Shown here in pieces: positions 1 to 11,746 of a stretch of DNA of 64,000 nt. The stretch's first letter is position 1. Each line of letters starts with the position of its first letter. The translations under genes were made by a program, and so were the position numbers. The notes below the pieces were generated by a model. The model searched no databases and was not told the DNA's origin. It was given only the letters and a program-made list of their open reading frames with translations. Origin of the DNA: Onchidella celtica (taxonomy: Eukaryota > Mollusca > Gastropoda > Systellommatophora > Onchidiidae). The stretch lies in NCBI GenBank assembly GCA_963931925.1, contig OZ007579.1, forward strand, positions 48,770,771 to 48,834,770. Reading direction: 5' to 3'.

Positions 1-29
1 TGGCATGTAAATACCAACTATCAATAAAA

Positions 30-194
30 TACATTTTAAGTTCATGCATATCCGGAGAAAGCACTATGGCTGCGGATCCATGAAAGTATTGTTTTCTGAC
101 CTGGATCCGAAACTGATCTTTCTGAGAGAGGCTAAGATCTACAGCTTGATTTAATAACTTTTATACACATTTACAAAACGTTTTCCATATCTAT

Positions 195-232
<38 letters not shown>

Positions 233-395
233 AGAATTTTACCAATGTGTTAAAACTATATCAATGTATTTAATTCTATGTTAGACTTGACAGCTCTGAA
301 TGCGAAGTATAAATAAAGAAAGTTTACCCAGTCAGACCGTGAAGGGCGCAAAGTGGCCGTTATCGTGCCGACGCTCTGTAAAAACGTAAAATCAA
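30..395 (+). mobile_element. 3' tail of an upstream non-LTR retrotransposon copy
   Basis: This stretch matches 2785-3097 through a chain of shared blocks: CACTATGGCTGCGGATCCAT, CTGAGAGAGGCTAAGA, then AAGTGGCCGTTATCGTGCCG close to the end. In the downstream copy this sequence follows the pol remnant, so it is the 3' untranslated tail of the same family. Here it ends in an A-rich run with TCAAACAAA repeats. The rest of that copy lies left of the window. The homology is seen directly; the role as a 3' UTR is inferred from its place after pol in the second copy. Confidence 0.75.
199..230. repeat. (TA)n microsatellite
   Basis: An uninterrupted run of about 15 TA units lies inside the 3' tail of the upstream retrotransposon copy. 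The downstream tail has only an A-rich stretch at the matching place, so the TA run expanded after the copies separated. Confidence 0.9.
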
Positions 396-449
396 ACAAA
401 TCAAACAAACATAGATCTCACATTAGTCCACCCAACACTCAAAATAGAT

Positions 450-3097
450 TACTCCTGGTCTGTCTTGAATAGTCTTCATGGATCAAACCACTTTCCAATT
501 TGTCCCACCACTGATCAACCACGGCCAACAATCCAGCCGACTGGGTGGAACTTTGCCCGGACTGACGGGGCAGAGTTCCACAGAAAGTGCACTCAGTTAT
601 TTACGCCCACTATTGTAAGCACAGTCAAGCAATTCCAGGAGAATTTGCTCAGAACTGTATCCCCAAAACCTCTAGGGCTCCAGGTAAAGACTAACCATGG
701 TTCACGGAAGCCTGCGAGCGGGCCATTGAGGAACACGAAACAGGCTTCCTTGAATTAAAACACAACCCTAACACCCAGAGCATGACGAAATTCAAACAAG
801 AGGGAGCGAAAGAACGTAGAACGATCAGGGAAAGCAAGAGAGGCTCGTGGAGACACTTCATATCCCAGAACAGTAGCCGCACCCCACTTGAGAAAATCTG
901 GAAAATGATCAAGAAAATTAAAGTCTCTGCTACCACCTCTGAAATCGGACTGTTCAAAAAGGAAGAGGGGTTCCTCGCAGAAAAGGAAGATGAGGTCACA
1001 AACGAATTAGCTTCATCTTTGGCGGCTAACTCTCCCAGCGATCGTTACTCGACCCCCTTTTAAAATTTCAAAATCAAAGCTGAAAAATCGCCCCTCGATT
1101 TCTCAATCGTAGGTTCTTTCCCCAACAACGAAACTTTTGCAACTGAAGAATTAACATCCAGTCTAAGCGAGGCCAGTCACACAGCACCTGGCCCCGACCA
1201 GATACATAACGAAATTCTAAAACACCTCAACCCCCCCCCCCCCACCCCCTACTCACATTGTATCATATCTGGACCTCAGGAACCGTTCCTCTAACCTGGA
1301 GGAAAACTAGCATTGGCTCCATCCTAAAACCTGGCAAAGATCAGTCGGACCCCCAAAATTACCGAATCATAGTTTTCACCAGATACGTTGGCAATCTGAT
1401 GAAGCGAATGGTGACCAAACGTCTTAACTGGAAGTTGGAAAACAGCCATTCCCTCTCCACTTTTCATTGCGGTTACCGTGCAAAGCGATCCACGATAGAC
1501 CATCTCGCCCGCCTGGAGAGCTTCATCTGAGAAGCCTTCGCTTCTAAACAGCACGTAGTTGGGATTTTCTTTGACCTGGAATAACGCCTTCGACACGACC
1601 TGGAGGCCAGGTGTACTGAGAGATGTTCATGGGCTTGAACTAAAGGGTAAGGTATCGGTCTGTGTCCAGAATTTCCTTAGTGATCGTTCCTTCCAGGTGA
1701 AGGTGAACTCCACTGTCTCTTATCAATATGATCAAGAGCAGGAAGTGCCCCAGGCCATATTTTATCCCCCACTCTATTCAATATTAAAATTAATTCAATT
1801 ACTAAAACCCTTTTACAAAACGTTGACTGCTCCTCGTACGTAGACGACTTTCTCGTCTACTACAGGGACCTCTGGTGGATGGAATAGAGCGGAAACTGCA
1901 ACTGCAACTTAACACTGTCCAGAGGTGGGCAGAAACAAACGGATTTAAATTTTCTCCCCAAAAACCGCGGCAGTCCGCTTTAGTAATAAAAAGAAATTTC
2001 ACAGAGGCCCGGACCTTTTCCTTCACGAGAATCAAGAAATTTCCGGTGCAGGGCGAGACCAGATTTCTAGGACTTATATTCGACGAAAAAATAACTTTTG
2101 TCCCTCGTGTAAAATACCTTAAACTCTCCTGTCAAAAAGCCCTTAACATAGTAAAGACTATCTCAGGAAATGAGTGGGGTGCGGATCGAATCTCCATGCT
2201 TCATCTCTATCGCTCCCTGATCAGAACTCAACAAGACTACGATTGTATCATCTATAGATCAGCTAAGCCGGCATACTTGAAAAAGCTAGACCCTGTACAC
2301 CACCAAGGGCTACATCTTGCTCTGGGTGCTTTCTGCACCTCTCCAGTCGAAAGTTTGTATGTCAAAGCAAATGAAGCGTCCCTGCCAAAGAGACAAACTC
2401 TCTTTTCAGAACAGACTAAAATTGTCTTCTCAACCAGACAATTCCGCTTACAATTTGGTTTTCAACGACATATATTGTATTCAAAAAATTGAATCTTCTC
2501 AGGGTGCGTCTTCTCCTTTTTGCCTTCGGATTCGGTCTTTGCTCGCAAAAGCCGAAATCCAACCATGTGATTTGGAGAATGACCCATTTCCTGCCATCCC
2601 ACCATGGCTAACACATAAACCAAACATTGTTTAAGGTCTCGCGCCATGTCGCAAGAACAACACCATGCCAGAAACCTACAAACAAATGTTTGGAGAGGTA
2701 ATCAATAAATAACCAGATCTTAGACCTTTTTACCCCAAGTTGGGCCCAAGCTCCATTATCATATGATTTTAAATGAATGTGCCGACTTTCTGCACATCTG
2801 AAGAAAACACTATGGCTGCGGATCCATGAAAGAATTATTTTCTAACGCGAATCTACAACGGATCTTTTCCTTTCTGAGAGAGGCTAAGAACTAAAAATCA
2901 ATTTAATAATTAATTTTTATATTCGTTTACAAACTTTTTCCAGATCTCTACAAAAACAATAAAAAAAATATTTTTTTAAATGAATGTATTATGTTAAACT
3001 TCACAGTTCTGAATACGAAACATAAATAAAGGCATTGTACCCAAATAGACCGCGAAGGGCTCAAAGTGGCCGTTATCGTGCCGACGCGCCGTAAAAT
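450..3097 (+). mobile_element. 5'-truncated Jockey-like non-LTR retrotransposon
   Basis: The element runs from the end of an endonuclease domain through a reverse transcriptase to a 3' tail at 2785-3097 that duplicates 30-395. The 5' end is missing, as is usual when target-primed reverse transcription stops early. It begins just after the tail of another copy in the same orientation, giving a head-to-tail tandem. No target-site duplication could be fixed because the left boundary is unclear. The clade is assigned from RT motifs and is approximate. Confidence 0.75.
465..2634 (+). pseudogene. Decayed endonuclease/reverse transcriptase (non-LTR pol)
   Basis: Coding traces lie in order but in several frames. 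At 470-500 the frame reads GSNHFPI, the usual GSDHFPI catalytic end of an AP endonuclease with D changed to N. At 1340-1530 it reads PQNYRIIVFT, then a RL...LE...GYRAKRSTIDHLA block (RT motifs 1-2). At 1560-1700 a F-D-L-E..AFDT motif (RT A) appears, and YVDDFLVYY (RT C, with the YxDD catalytic pair) lies near 1840-1860. The frame at 1875-2492 is the thumb and C-terminal part, with QRWAETNGFKFSPQK. A C-tract at 1229 and several stops and shifts separate the parts, so it cannot make an active enzyme. Jockey-like is my best call; CR1-like is the alternative. Confidence 0.8.
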
Positions 3098-3815
3098 TCA
3101 AACTCAAATCTATATTCCGATTCTGGGTCAGTAGCACTCCCAAGTCCAGGAACTACCGACTGTGTGAAATATCACCAGTCAGTTTGTGCTCCAGGTGCAA
3201 ATTATAAAGCCTCTAGTAATTCAACATAACAGTCATTCCAAATGCATTTCTGCCATGGTTCATCGTTGATAAGGAATGCTTTCAGCTCACGCCCGTTTTT
3301 ATCGCTTCAGCAAAGGGAACGTGTAAGTATACGTGGACTGTTTATGAGAGCATGTCGCTGTGAACAGGATGTCCCAGCTCCACTGGTGCGTATGCGAATA
3401 ATTATGCTCCCGCGTATTGTATGTATGGGTGTGTCTGGGTGCGTGTAAAGTAATTTATTTTTCAACATGTTTTGACGTGTATGGCGCAATGTGCTGTTGC
3501 CAGCCTGGGTGAGGGGTGAAAGACCAAGCCTGGTGGCTCGCCTACCATAACTTGTAAAAGCGGATAGCCCACAATTTTAACGGTCAGTTTGTCATTAATC
3601 AGATGTTGTTCACTATCGTTAAGCACACTTTACAGACATAGATATTTTGCGGGGATGAAGTACGTTTCTCTAACTCATTTTGATCCATCGTTTTAGTGTA
3701 AATAACTTTGATTTTCACTATTAGTAAATTATAACCGGTTCGCAATTCCTCCCCCCCCCCCACAATCCACCGTACCTCCTTCCCTACCGAAAACACACAG
3801 TCACCATACTGAACA
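3098..3815. other. No gene recognised
   Basis: The short open frames here begin at non-ATG codons or have no recognisable domain. A C-tract sits near 3752-3761. The stretch is the original target of the solo LTR that follows. Confidence 0.5.
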
Positions 3816-3820
3816 CCCTT

Positions 3821-5061
3821 TGTCATGATTCAGATGTTGTTAAAACTCACGCAGAGAGTGAGTTGTTGTTGTTTTACCAGGGCCATGAGAAATTGGCTGG
3901 TGGCCTTGAACGGCCCTCGCGAATTATAGTTGGTGAGTAAATAAATGTAAAGTTAAACTTAGAGTCACGCTTGTCGGTTTTAATGTTCGTGATTAATAAG
4001 TAATGGAGTAGGGGTGAAACAAGGTGGGGATAGTTGACATTGTTAAGTATGACTAGACAAGTTTTTGCACGTTAACTGGCTGGTAGAATAGTGCAGACGT
4101 ATTACTGCAATTAAAATGGTGGGAGGTTTCGACCTATGAGATAGCTGAACTAATTGGGCCAGCGGACTAGCACGCTGGGTAGTTAGATAGTATAAAAGAT
4201 CGTGTAACGTTCAGATTTAGTGAATACAGACGAGCAGAAGCATCGTGTCGTGAAGTATCTCCGGTTGGCCAGTACCTGAACTGTGTGGTTTGAAGACAAG
4301 AAGTCCTTGCTAACGGACTGACTGAGCTCTAGAAAGAAAGGTCTGAGTGGGCTGACCTTTGAAAGCCCACGCTGCGCTATTTGGATGTTCGCGCCTACCA
4401 GTAGGCGTGACCAATGGTAATATATCTTATTAGTTCAAGCATAATAGAAGATCAGAGATAGAGAGAGAACCACAGCCACATAGGAAGTCTAAGGAAACCC
4501 CAGCTGGCACTCGACGACGAGTGGCCTGTGTTATAGAATTATTTCCATAGTATGATTGAAGTAATATGGCACATTGTTGATGAATTGAATAATGATTGTG
4601 CATATATATAATTAGTTTTTTTTGCAACTGCGTAATTACCTACAAGCCGAAGTGTGCTTCTGTAGGCTTTGAACGTACTGGGCTCTCCTAACATTCAAGC
4701 CCATATGATTTATGGAGAGTTTGCCTGGCGACTGGCCAGTGGCGACTCAACTGTCACTTTAAATTGATATCTAGTTTCGTATAATATACCTATTTGCTAT
4801 TGATTGCAGTACATCCAATAAGGAACCATAATTACATGAATATCATAGATTAAGTTAGTAATTAGAATTTATTGCTTTGAATATACCTCTATTGTCTTTT
4901 GTTTTGTTTATTAATATTTATGTAAAACATGGCCTGACCGGCCTGACATATATAGATCCTCTAGTTGTTTAATAATTTTCTTGTGTGGTTGTGTCCGAGT
5001 GTGAGTTAGCTGCCTCTCGTGCAGTCGAATGCTCCCCAAGACCCTAACTCTGCTCGTGACA
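3821..5061 (+). mobile_element. Solo LTR, family A
   Basis: A 1241-bp LTR runs from TGTCATGATTC to GCTCGTGACA, with the TG...CA ends of LTRs and short inverted termini TGTCA/TGACA. It is flanked by a 5-bp duplication CCCTT (3816-3820 and 5062-5066). The same sequence in reverse forms both LTRs of the element at 44687-49744 and the solo LTR at 53889-55133. No internal region is attached, so this is the product of recombination between two LTRs. A TATA box at 4191 shows that the sense strand is plus. Confidence 0.93.
4191..4198 (+). promoter_or_regulatory. TATA box of LTR family A
   Basis: TATAAAAG lies 370 bp into the LTR, with a likely start about 30 bp downstream near 4222-4230. The matching place in the full-length copy on the minus strand is more degenerate (ATATAACATCG-type), which suggests that this solo copy keeps the older promoter form. 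It is a sequence match without transcript evidence. Confidence 0.6.
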
Positions 5062-5129
5062 CCCTTAATACAGAAAGTTTCCCGTTATGATATACAATTT
5101 TTATACGGATCTCATATACAAGGGAGCAC

Positions 5130-5880
5130 TGCGCTCTCGTTTCTTGGCAGGAAAATTGCACCAGATCTTTACTTAAACGCGTGTCAAATACAGTCGCCCA
5201 ATGCGCGAGGCCTATCTGAGGGAGGTTAAAAAAGTATGTAAAATCATTGTATTGACAGGCATAACAACATGTTTAAAAGATTGCCCGAAACTTTTATAAG
5301 TGCAGTAGGTCAATACAAAGGAGGCTGGGTTAGACTGGTTGATTTTATAATTTCTGAAATTATCACTCAGGCTGTAGCATTGAGGAACAAAAAACCCAGC
5401 CAAAATTGCACCACAAGGAAAATCTCCCAGCACTGTCTTCTTTTTTACATCGTGATTGTAGTAGATAAACCTGTGCTGCCTCATAGCCTTCCGTCTGTCT
5501 GTTTGTCTGTCTGTCTCCCCCCCCCCCCCCGGAAAGTTTCGCTTAATCATCTACAGTCTGGCCACAGATCTCACGTGGCTCAAAGAACTGCGCATCCGTT
5601 TCTAGGCATGAAGATTGCACCCAAATTAAAGCATGTCTAAAACAATAGCCCAAGCACTAGGCTGATCAAAGGAAGCCAGAAAAAAAAATCAATCTATTTT
5701 AATCACGTTGCAACCTTTCTAGAATTTTCCCTGAAACTTGAACAAACACAATGTTTTCGATACAAAACAAACTGGCTCAGATGGACACTTGAGAAAATTA
5801 TTTTTTATAATTTCTGAAAACATTATTTAGGTTTTCTCTTTCTTTTTTGAAATTGCACCGCAATGAAATATTATGGTGTT
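5130..5880 (+). repeat. Diverged tandem duplication of about 455 bp
   Basis: The same words recur in the same order at an offset of 450-463 bp: GGCAGGAAAATTGCACC (5147) and GGCATGAAGATTGCACC (5605); TTATAATTTCTGAAA (5344 and 5807); AAATTGCACC (5402 and 5852). The copies are much diverged and no open frame spans them. A CTGTCTGT run followed by a C-tract lies at 5495-5530. Confidence 0.55.
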
Positions 5881-5957
5881 TAGGTCTTTACTTTGCGAGG
5901 TTAGCTGCCCTTGGCATTTATAGCTCACTTTTTCTTGTTTTTATTTGTCTTGTTCTG

Positions 5958-6256
5958 GTAGGGATTCGTTTTTGGTTTTTTTTTAGCATTTTGCCTGATC
6001 AGCCGCCTTGTTCGGCCAGCTCTTTCGATTTCCAACTGCCAAAGTATCTTCAACCTGCGTAACGTCCACACGGGCCCTCCGAATTTCTCGTACTTATCAG
6101 CGAAGACTAGGTGTTCGATTCTGCCTACCCCAAGATCAGGGACAGGAAAATAAGAGAAAAATCCCAAGCTTCCAACATGCTTACACTGACGGGATTCGAA
6201 CCCGGTACCTTCAGAATGAGAGGCAAGCACTTTGTCTCTAGACCACCGTGTCCCCA
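5958..6256 (-). mobile_element. tRNA-derived SINE
   Basis: Read on the minus strand, the head carries a tRNA-type A box (GGTGGTCTAGAG near 6250-6237) and a B box GGTTCGAATCC (6203-6193), the internal RNA polymerase III promoter. A body of about 200 bp follows, with CCCGTGTGGACGTTACGCAGG, TTGGCAGTTGGAAATCG and an A-rich end at 5985-5975. The same head and body recur at 9478-9740 (minus) and 56537-56800 (plus). This copy lacks the (ATT)n tail module of the other two. The cloverleaf is not complete, so it is not a working tRNA gene. Confidence 0.85.
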
Positions 6257-6444
6257 ACACAATGAAATACTCATGGCATCGTTTTCTTTTATAACAAGAG
6301 AAGATGCGATTAGGTAACGGAGAGTCTAGCTGTCTAGCTGTCATGGGGGAGGTGGAGGGGTCCCTATATCAAACGGACGTTGGTACAATGTCGTAACGAG
6401 CGGATCTACGTGACGCCAATCCTACAGACCAAATTGCTGGTCTG

Positions 6445-6560
6445 GAACTTATTTAGTGGGCAGGGCGTTGGCTTTATAATACTGATGCCTGGGGTTCGAT
6501 TCCTGATTGCATCTTAAGGTATTTTAGATGATGCTCTGAAACGTTGTAAAATCGATTATT
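6445..6560 (+). mobile_element. tRNA-like SINE head fragment
   Basis: GTGGGCAGGGCGTTGGC resembles an A box and GGTTCGATTCC at about 6497 is a good B box, roughly 35 bp apart as in tRNAs and tRNA-derived SINEs. The 3' acceptor half is not tRNA-like. It is a different head from the SINE at 5958-6256. The fragment is short and the family is unknown. Confidence 0.45.
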
Positions 6561-8060
6561 AAATTTCTATAAAAAAATTAGTGGCATAGAGAAATTCATA
6601 ATGGTGCAACTAAAAATCATTTATTTCGGTCTGTCTCGACAGTAAAGTCTGAGTGTCATTAAGTACCGGGACATGCTGATTGGTACAATACAAGTCACAC
6701 AATCTGAAGTGTCAAGCTCCTGTTATCAGAGGTATTTTCTTTCATATTTTAGTAAAATGATAGTAATTTTATGGCTGATTGCAAATGCCTGATGTAATTC
6801 GTTTTTCTCGCCTGTAAAACAACTGCGTATATTCTCGAAAAAAGAACATTGTCTCGAGTGTTCATTTTTAACACACTGTTTAAAGGGGCAATAATTGTAT
6901 ATATTATGGAGTTCCCACCTCTGTGTTCGATCAAATTGATCAGACATTTTTATCAGTATTAGACCTCCCATGGCCATAATTATTCAGTTGTTTTTTTTTT
7001 TTTTGGTTCCTCTTAGAATATGCCCGCATGCTGCACTGCAAACAAAAACACCAGCGTGTCCTTCAAAGTTGTACAGTAGACGTGTAGTTAAGTTTTCGAC
7101 GTTGTTTTGATTAATACAAGCAGTGGCGGATCTACTATGAACATAACGAAGCTTGCACTTATGCTTCAAGAACCCTAATCCCAGAGGGGTCCTGGCAGAA
7201 CACTTTTTTTAACGACTGAATCTTGTATTTGCCCCATTGTTGGCTGTTTGCGAAGGGGCCCACATAACAGTTAAAGCCACCAGTGATTACCATGAAACTG
7301 TTCATAAACAAAGGGAACAGTATTCAGTATTGTGTAACTACGGAGAAATTAAGATGATTCACGTAACAACAAAACGATTAAATTCACATAATGCCCTCTG
7401 CAACAGTTCAACTATTCATTCAATGTTTCAAGTGATTTTTCTTTTCATTCTCTTTACAATTCATAACGGGCAATATTTTTTTTTATATTATTATTGTTAC
7501 TAATTTTACCTCGGGATTAAATCGAGGGCAGCCTCGTAAACTATCGTAATTCGACATTAAAAAAAATATATTAAAAATTTGATATTTTGGTACTCTTTAG
7601 CCCCTGGCTTCCGGTATGTTATATTATAAGCTGGGGCTTAGCTTCTGAAAACTCAGGATTAACTAACGTTTTCAATATATTCAGTCTGATACGAAAGTTA
7701 TGCAGTTTTTATTCTCCAGATTTTTTTTTAATAAACCCAATAACGATAGTTTTCCACCCGAGCACAGAAGAATGGAGGCCATTGGGGGAGTTCTACATCC
7801 CGCAGTGGACAAATCCTAAAAGGAACAAGAAAATGATTGGTCTGTCTCATTAAATACATAGCCAAAATCCGATTCTATATTATAATCCTACAACTTAGTT
7901 TGTTAAAAGAACAAATAAATAAAACTGAACTTTTTAATGTATTACCATTAAAATGGCGAGTAGTTGGTGAACACCATCGAATATAAAGAATGCCACTTTT
8001 CGTGACTACAGTAAGTACGAACACCGCCATTTTGGATGAAATGCAACTTTACTTGACTTG
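6561..8060. other. No gene recognised
   Basis: AT-rich sequence with short open frames that have no domain signal and mostly non-ATG starts. A poly(T) run lies at 6991-7003. Confidence 0.5.
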
Positions 8061-8065
8061 ATCTG

Positions 8066-8720
8066 TGGTAAACAATACCCTTTTGTGCATTTCCATGGGG
8101 AGTAAGAGCTTACAAAAGGCTCTAAATAGTTTCAATCAACCCAAAAATTTTGAACAAACCACAGTAAACACATACGCACACTGTCTTTGGTGAAGACAAT
8201 CTCTTTCAATTCTGGTCACCGCCATGACCTAGTTTCGCGATTTGGCGGAATCAAAGATAATAGAAAGGATAAGATGGGACAGTGTCTTCTTCGCACCACT
8301 AAAACAAGCCGTGCACACAATTTGCGCCCTGATCAGGGGCGGGGCCCATGGCAAATACTATGAAAAAAATGCGTTATACAATAGTAAATTTATGATGTGA
8401 AATTGTGTCGGTGCTACTGCGAGTAAAACAAGAAAAAATAGCCAGAATTTTCCCATAGCGACTGAGGTTATAATTCCACAATAATTTGACGTCAATCAAG
8501 GCCTATAGCGATAGCTGAACAGTGAACAAAATTCAGCATTTTCCCTGTTTGGCGATATAAAAAATCACCCTTTTCATGACTTCCGTGCGTTTGCCGCTGG
8601 GTGGCGGTGCGAAATTTGTGCACGCCAAAAGCATCAGCTGTCTTATCTAGTCAATTCTGGTATCTTTGGCGGAAGTGAGATCTATCCCAAGCTCTATATA
8701 CATATTCTCTGATCTTACAT
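8066..8720 (+). repeat. Dispersed repeat, second copy at 22087-22330
   Basis: From GGTAAACAATACC on, this matches 22091-22330: shared words include AGTTTCAATCA, TTTGAACAAACCACAGTAAA, GGTCTCTTTCAATTCT-like and CCATGACCTAGTTTCGCGAT. The match is broken at 8251-8664 by a MITE and resumes with AAGTGAGATCT. No coding potential was seen and the family is not recognised. Confidence 0.75.
8251..8664 (+). mobile_element. MITE-like non-autonomous element, 414 bp
   Basis: The element is flanked by the 10-bp direct repeat TTTGGCGGAA (8241-8250 and 8665-8674). Its ends are imperfect inverted repeats: AAGATAATAGAAAGGATAAG on the left pairs with a right end that reads GATACCAGAATTGACTAGAT in reverse complement. 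A second inner pair GTGCACACAATTTGCGCC / GGTGCGAAATTTGTGCAC lies further in. The related repeat at 22 kb runs through the site without it (TTTGGTCCAAGTGAGATCT), so the empty site is visible. The long duplication points to a hAT- or Mutator-type transposase; the superfamily is not certain. Confidence 0.75.
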
Positions 8721-9149
8721 TAGACATCGTTGCGCGCATGCTTAGTTGCGAACAATTGATCTCATACAAAATTGAGCCAGGTAGTTAAGATGGATGAAAT
8801 ATTCATGCCTTATGTAGCTTCTGGTAGTATCTCTATTCTGTGGTGAGCACATGTGTCAGAGAGTCTCCTCCTGTCCGATTGATCCGTTTTATATTTCGTC
8901 TTGATTGTCTTGCTGTTTGTTAGTACAATGTGGTAATTGTCTTGTCGATATGCTTTCCCCAAACTAAAAACTTACTAATCATTAGGTTTACAATCAATAT
9001 CATGTGCCTATGTCAGTTCGGGGGGAGGGGGGGGGGAGCTGGAGGAGGAGGAGGTGGGTAAGGCTTGTGATAGTCGATTGTAACTGAAAAAGAAAACGAG
9101 TTATAAAACATGATAAGAATATAACAACAAAAAATATCATTCTAATATT

Positions 9150-9740
9150 ATATATAAATAATAATAATAATGGAGATCATTCATTATTATAGCGCCTAAT
9201 CCAAACAAGTTCGCTCTACCCGCTTTACAGAAGGTCTGGTTCTCTCGATTTGCATCTTTCTCTCTCTCTCTCTCACTCTTCCACTCTCTATCTCAGAGCA
9301 AATTGTAACGCAACCTGTTAGGAGCAGTTCAGAACTCACAACTGTATGATAAAGTATTATAATAATATATATTAATATATATTTAATAAAGAAAAGTATT
9401 TTTTGTTGGTGGTAGGAAGGAGGGGGGGGGGGGGCTGATGGGGATAAATTCTAATCTGTTAATTTTAATTTTGGCCTGGTAGCGGCCTATTCGGCCTGCT
9501 CTTTACGATTTCCAACTGTCAAGGTATTCTTAACGCACGCAACGTGCACACAGGCCCTCGGGATTTTTTCGTTCGTATCCGAGAAGACTAGGTACTCGAT
9601 CCTACCCCCCAATTGAACCAGGGACACGAAAATATGAGAAAAATTCCAAACCCCCAACATTCCTGCACCGGTCGGGTTTTGAACCCAGTACACCTGGCAT
9701 GAGAGGCGAGCACCTTGCCTCTAGATCACGTGTCCCCTTA
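9150..9740 (-). mobile_element. Composite tRNA-SINE with (ATT)n tail module
   Basis: On the minus strand, a tRNA-like head (A box near 9728-9715; B box GGTTCAAAACCC at about 9685-9674) is followed by the same SINE body as at 5958-6256, a G/C homopolymer at 9420-9434, then GTTGTGAGTTCTGAACTGC-type sequence, CAGGTTGCGTTACAATTTGC, a GA-rich run and an ATT-repeat end at 9165-9180. The order and spacing match 56537-57200 on the plus strand. The module order is seen directly; that it moves as one unit is inferred. Confidence 0.75.
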
Positions 9741-9744
9741 TTAA

Positions 9745-11700
9745 TGTACTCTGCAGTAATGGTAGAGTCATTTAGGGCAAAAATTGTGCATTTTCGTCGT
9801 AAAGGCAAGGAATTTGGAATAGCATTTGCTGGTGGGTATACAAATAATTATGGATATAGAACCACCTAAGCAGATGACCTTGTGCACTTCAAAATGACCT
9901 CTGATTTCCCTTTTATGTCTTTGCATTTTGAATGACACTAATTTATTCAGGGATATAAAAACTGAAAGTAACGGGAACTTTTTATTTTTTGGAAATTTTA
10001 ATAGGTACAGTGATGCTCCTCAGTCCTTTTGTGATGACTATTAAATGTTCCACAGTGATCCTCCAACTGAACCGTAGTCATTACGACAACAAACTGTGAA
10101 TTACTGATATTTTCTATTTCCATATTAAGATTCGAATTTGAAAATGGACAGTACGTGCTCACATATCCTTCCGTTGTTATTGGTCAGTATGACATATAAC
10201 TGACCAGAATAGCCACTTTTGAGAAATGCTAAAATGTATCAACTTTTGGAAGACTAGAAGTGTCTTACTAGTATCGTGACGTGTAAACTCTGATGCTAAT
10301 AAATAAAACACGGTGCACTGACCTTTAAAATAAGTGGCGTGACCATCCGACTGACCAGCAGTCATTGTAAAATTCAAAACTGTGACGATGTATGGACTCT
10401 GTCAAATAACATTTCCAGTCATGTTACAACGAAACCATCGTATTCCAGGACGAACGGACTGGACTAACACCTACAACGAAACAAAGACCCACGGGCTATA
10501 AAGGGGCGTGGTCCTGCTACCAGCCATTTTCGCCTTTTCCCAGGCAGATCCGAGCGTGGTCATGACTGAGACAACAATTCCATACAGGAGTCGCACTGGT
10601 GAGCATAAAATTGAAACTGACCATCTCCACCGATCTGGCCAAGGAAATATCCAGAAACGGTTAATCATCGTAAGTTCGACTGGTCAAGATCGGTTTCAAA
10701 GGAAAAACAATGAGCACCAGAGTACAATCAGAGTACAATCTGGAAAGCTGCTTGGCATGCAGGACAGAAATAGGTCAACAACACTGAAGACGTTGACAGA
10801 GGCGGTTGAAATGACTTTCAGCAGGATATAGAAAAAGTAGAATGACCAACAAAAAAAATAAATAAATTACCAAACTGTTGCATTTCTATGACGGCTTTAT
10901 TGTGCACCCGATCTCTCACAAATTGAAAGCACAGCAGAGTAATGAACATTGCCACTATCGAGATGGGTTCACACCCAGCTAGAGCTTCATTACGACATAC
11001 ACACATACGCACAAACACACAAAACACAGGAGAAGACGCCGTGTGGCCCACTCCCCATAAGCTGCAAAGCCGTCAAGGACGAAACACTTGTTTGACATGG
11101 GCTTTCTGCATCTGAAAATCTCTCGTAGTCTAGCTCTCCCTAGAGTTCGATTTATTTATTTATTTATTTTCGAGATGACATGCTATCTTTTGGGTCAAAT
11201 GGTGCATTAGTGTCGGAGACATTCTTTTTCGTAACAGCATGGCAGTGAGACATTCCTACAGCTACAAAAGACTCTGCATCCTTCCCGGTAGTTTATCTTC
11301 ATTAATTAGTTCTTGGCACAATTTTAATATGTCCGGTAGAGGTGTCCAGAACACGATAGTATTATATGAAATATACCTTTCGAGACCATCTTTAAAATAT
11401 ATTTAAAAAAATAATCTTTAAAAAAGATATATACAAATTCAACCTTTATTAAAATTAATCATAAACACCCCCAAAAAAACAGCTTTAAAAAAAAAAAATG
11501 AATAATTTGTTCCCAGAGTATGAGAATCCCGTATGGGTATTTCAAAATGGAGCCTCGGGACCATTTTTTTAAAAAATATATAAAAATTCAACCTTTAATT
11601 CAAACATAAACACCTAAAAAACACTTTTTCAAAAAAATAAAACATAGTATTATAAACTCCCAATACTCCCAACATTCCCAATCCCCTAAAGCTCTCTCAC
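9745..11700. other. No gene recognised
   Basis: Low-complexity AT-rich DNA. TTTA repeats lie at 11151-11170. An imperfect duplication at about 11380-11640 repeats CCTTTATTAAA/CCTTTAATTCAAACATAAACACC-type words with a C/T-rich end at 11690-11720, and may be the terminal part of the neighbouring Polinton-like fragment. The 10508-10831 open frame starts at GTG and has no domain. Confidence 0.45.
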
Positions 11701-11746
11701 CTAAACCCCCGAGTTTAAGAGGGGATTAATTGCTAGAATAAAAATT

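Noticed and set aside
6181-6256. A tRNA gene on the minus strand
   Set aside because: A and B boxes are present but the acceptor and anticodon stems do not close; the same head is repeated with a SINE body elsewhere.
10508-10831. 107-codon open frame with a TATA-like GCTATAAAGGGG just upstream
   Set aside because: It starts at GTG, has no domain, and overlaps another open frame on the opposite strand.
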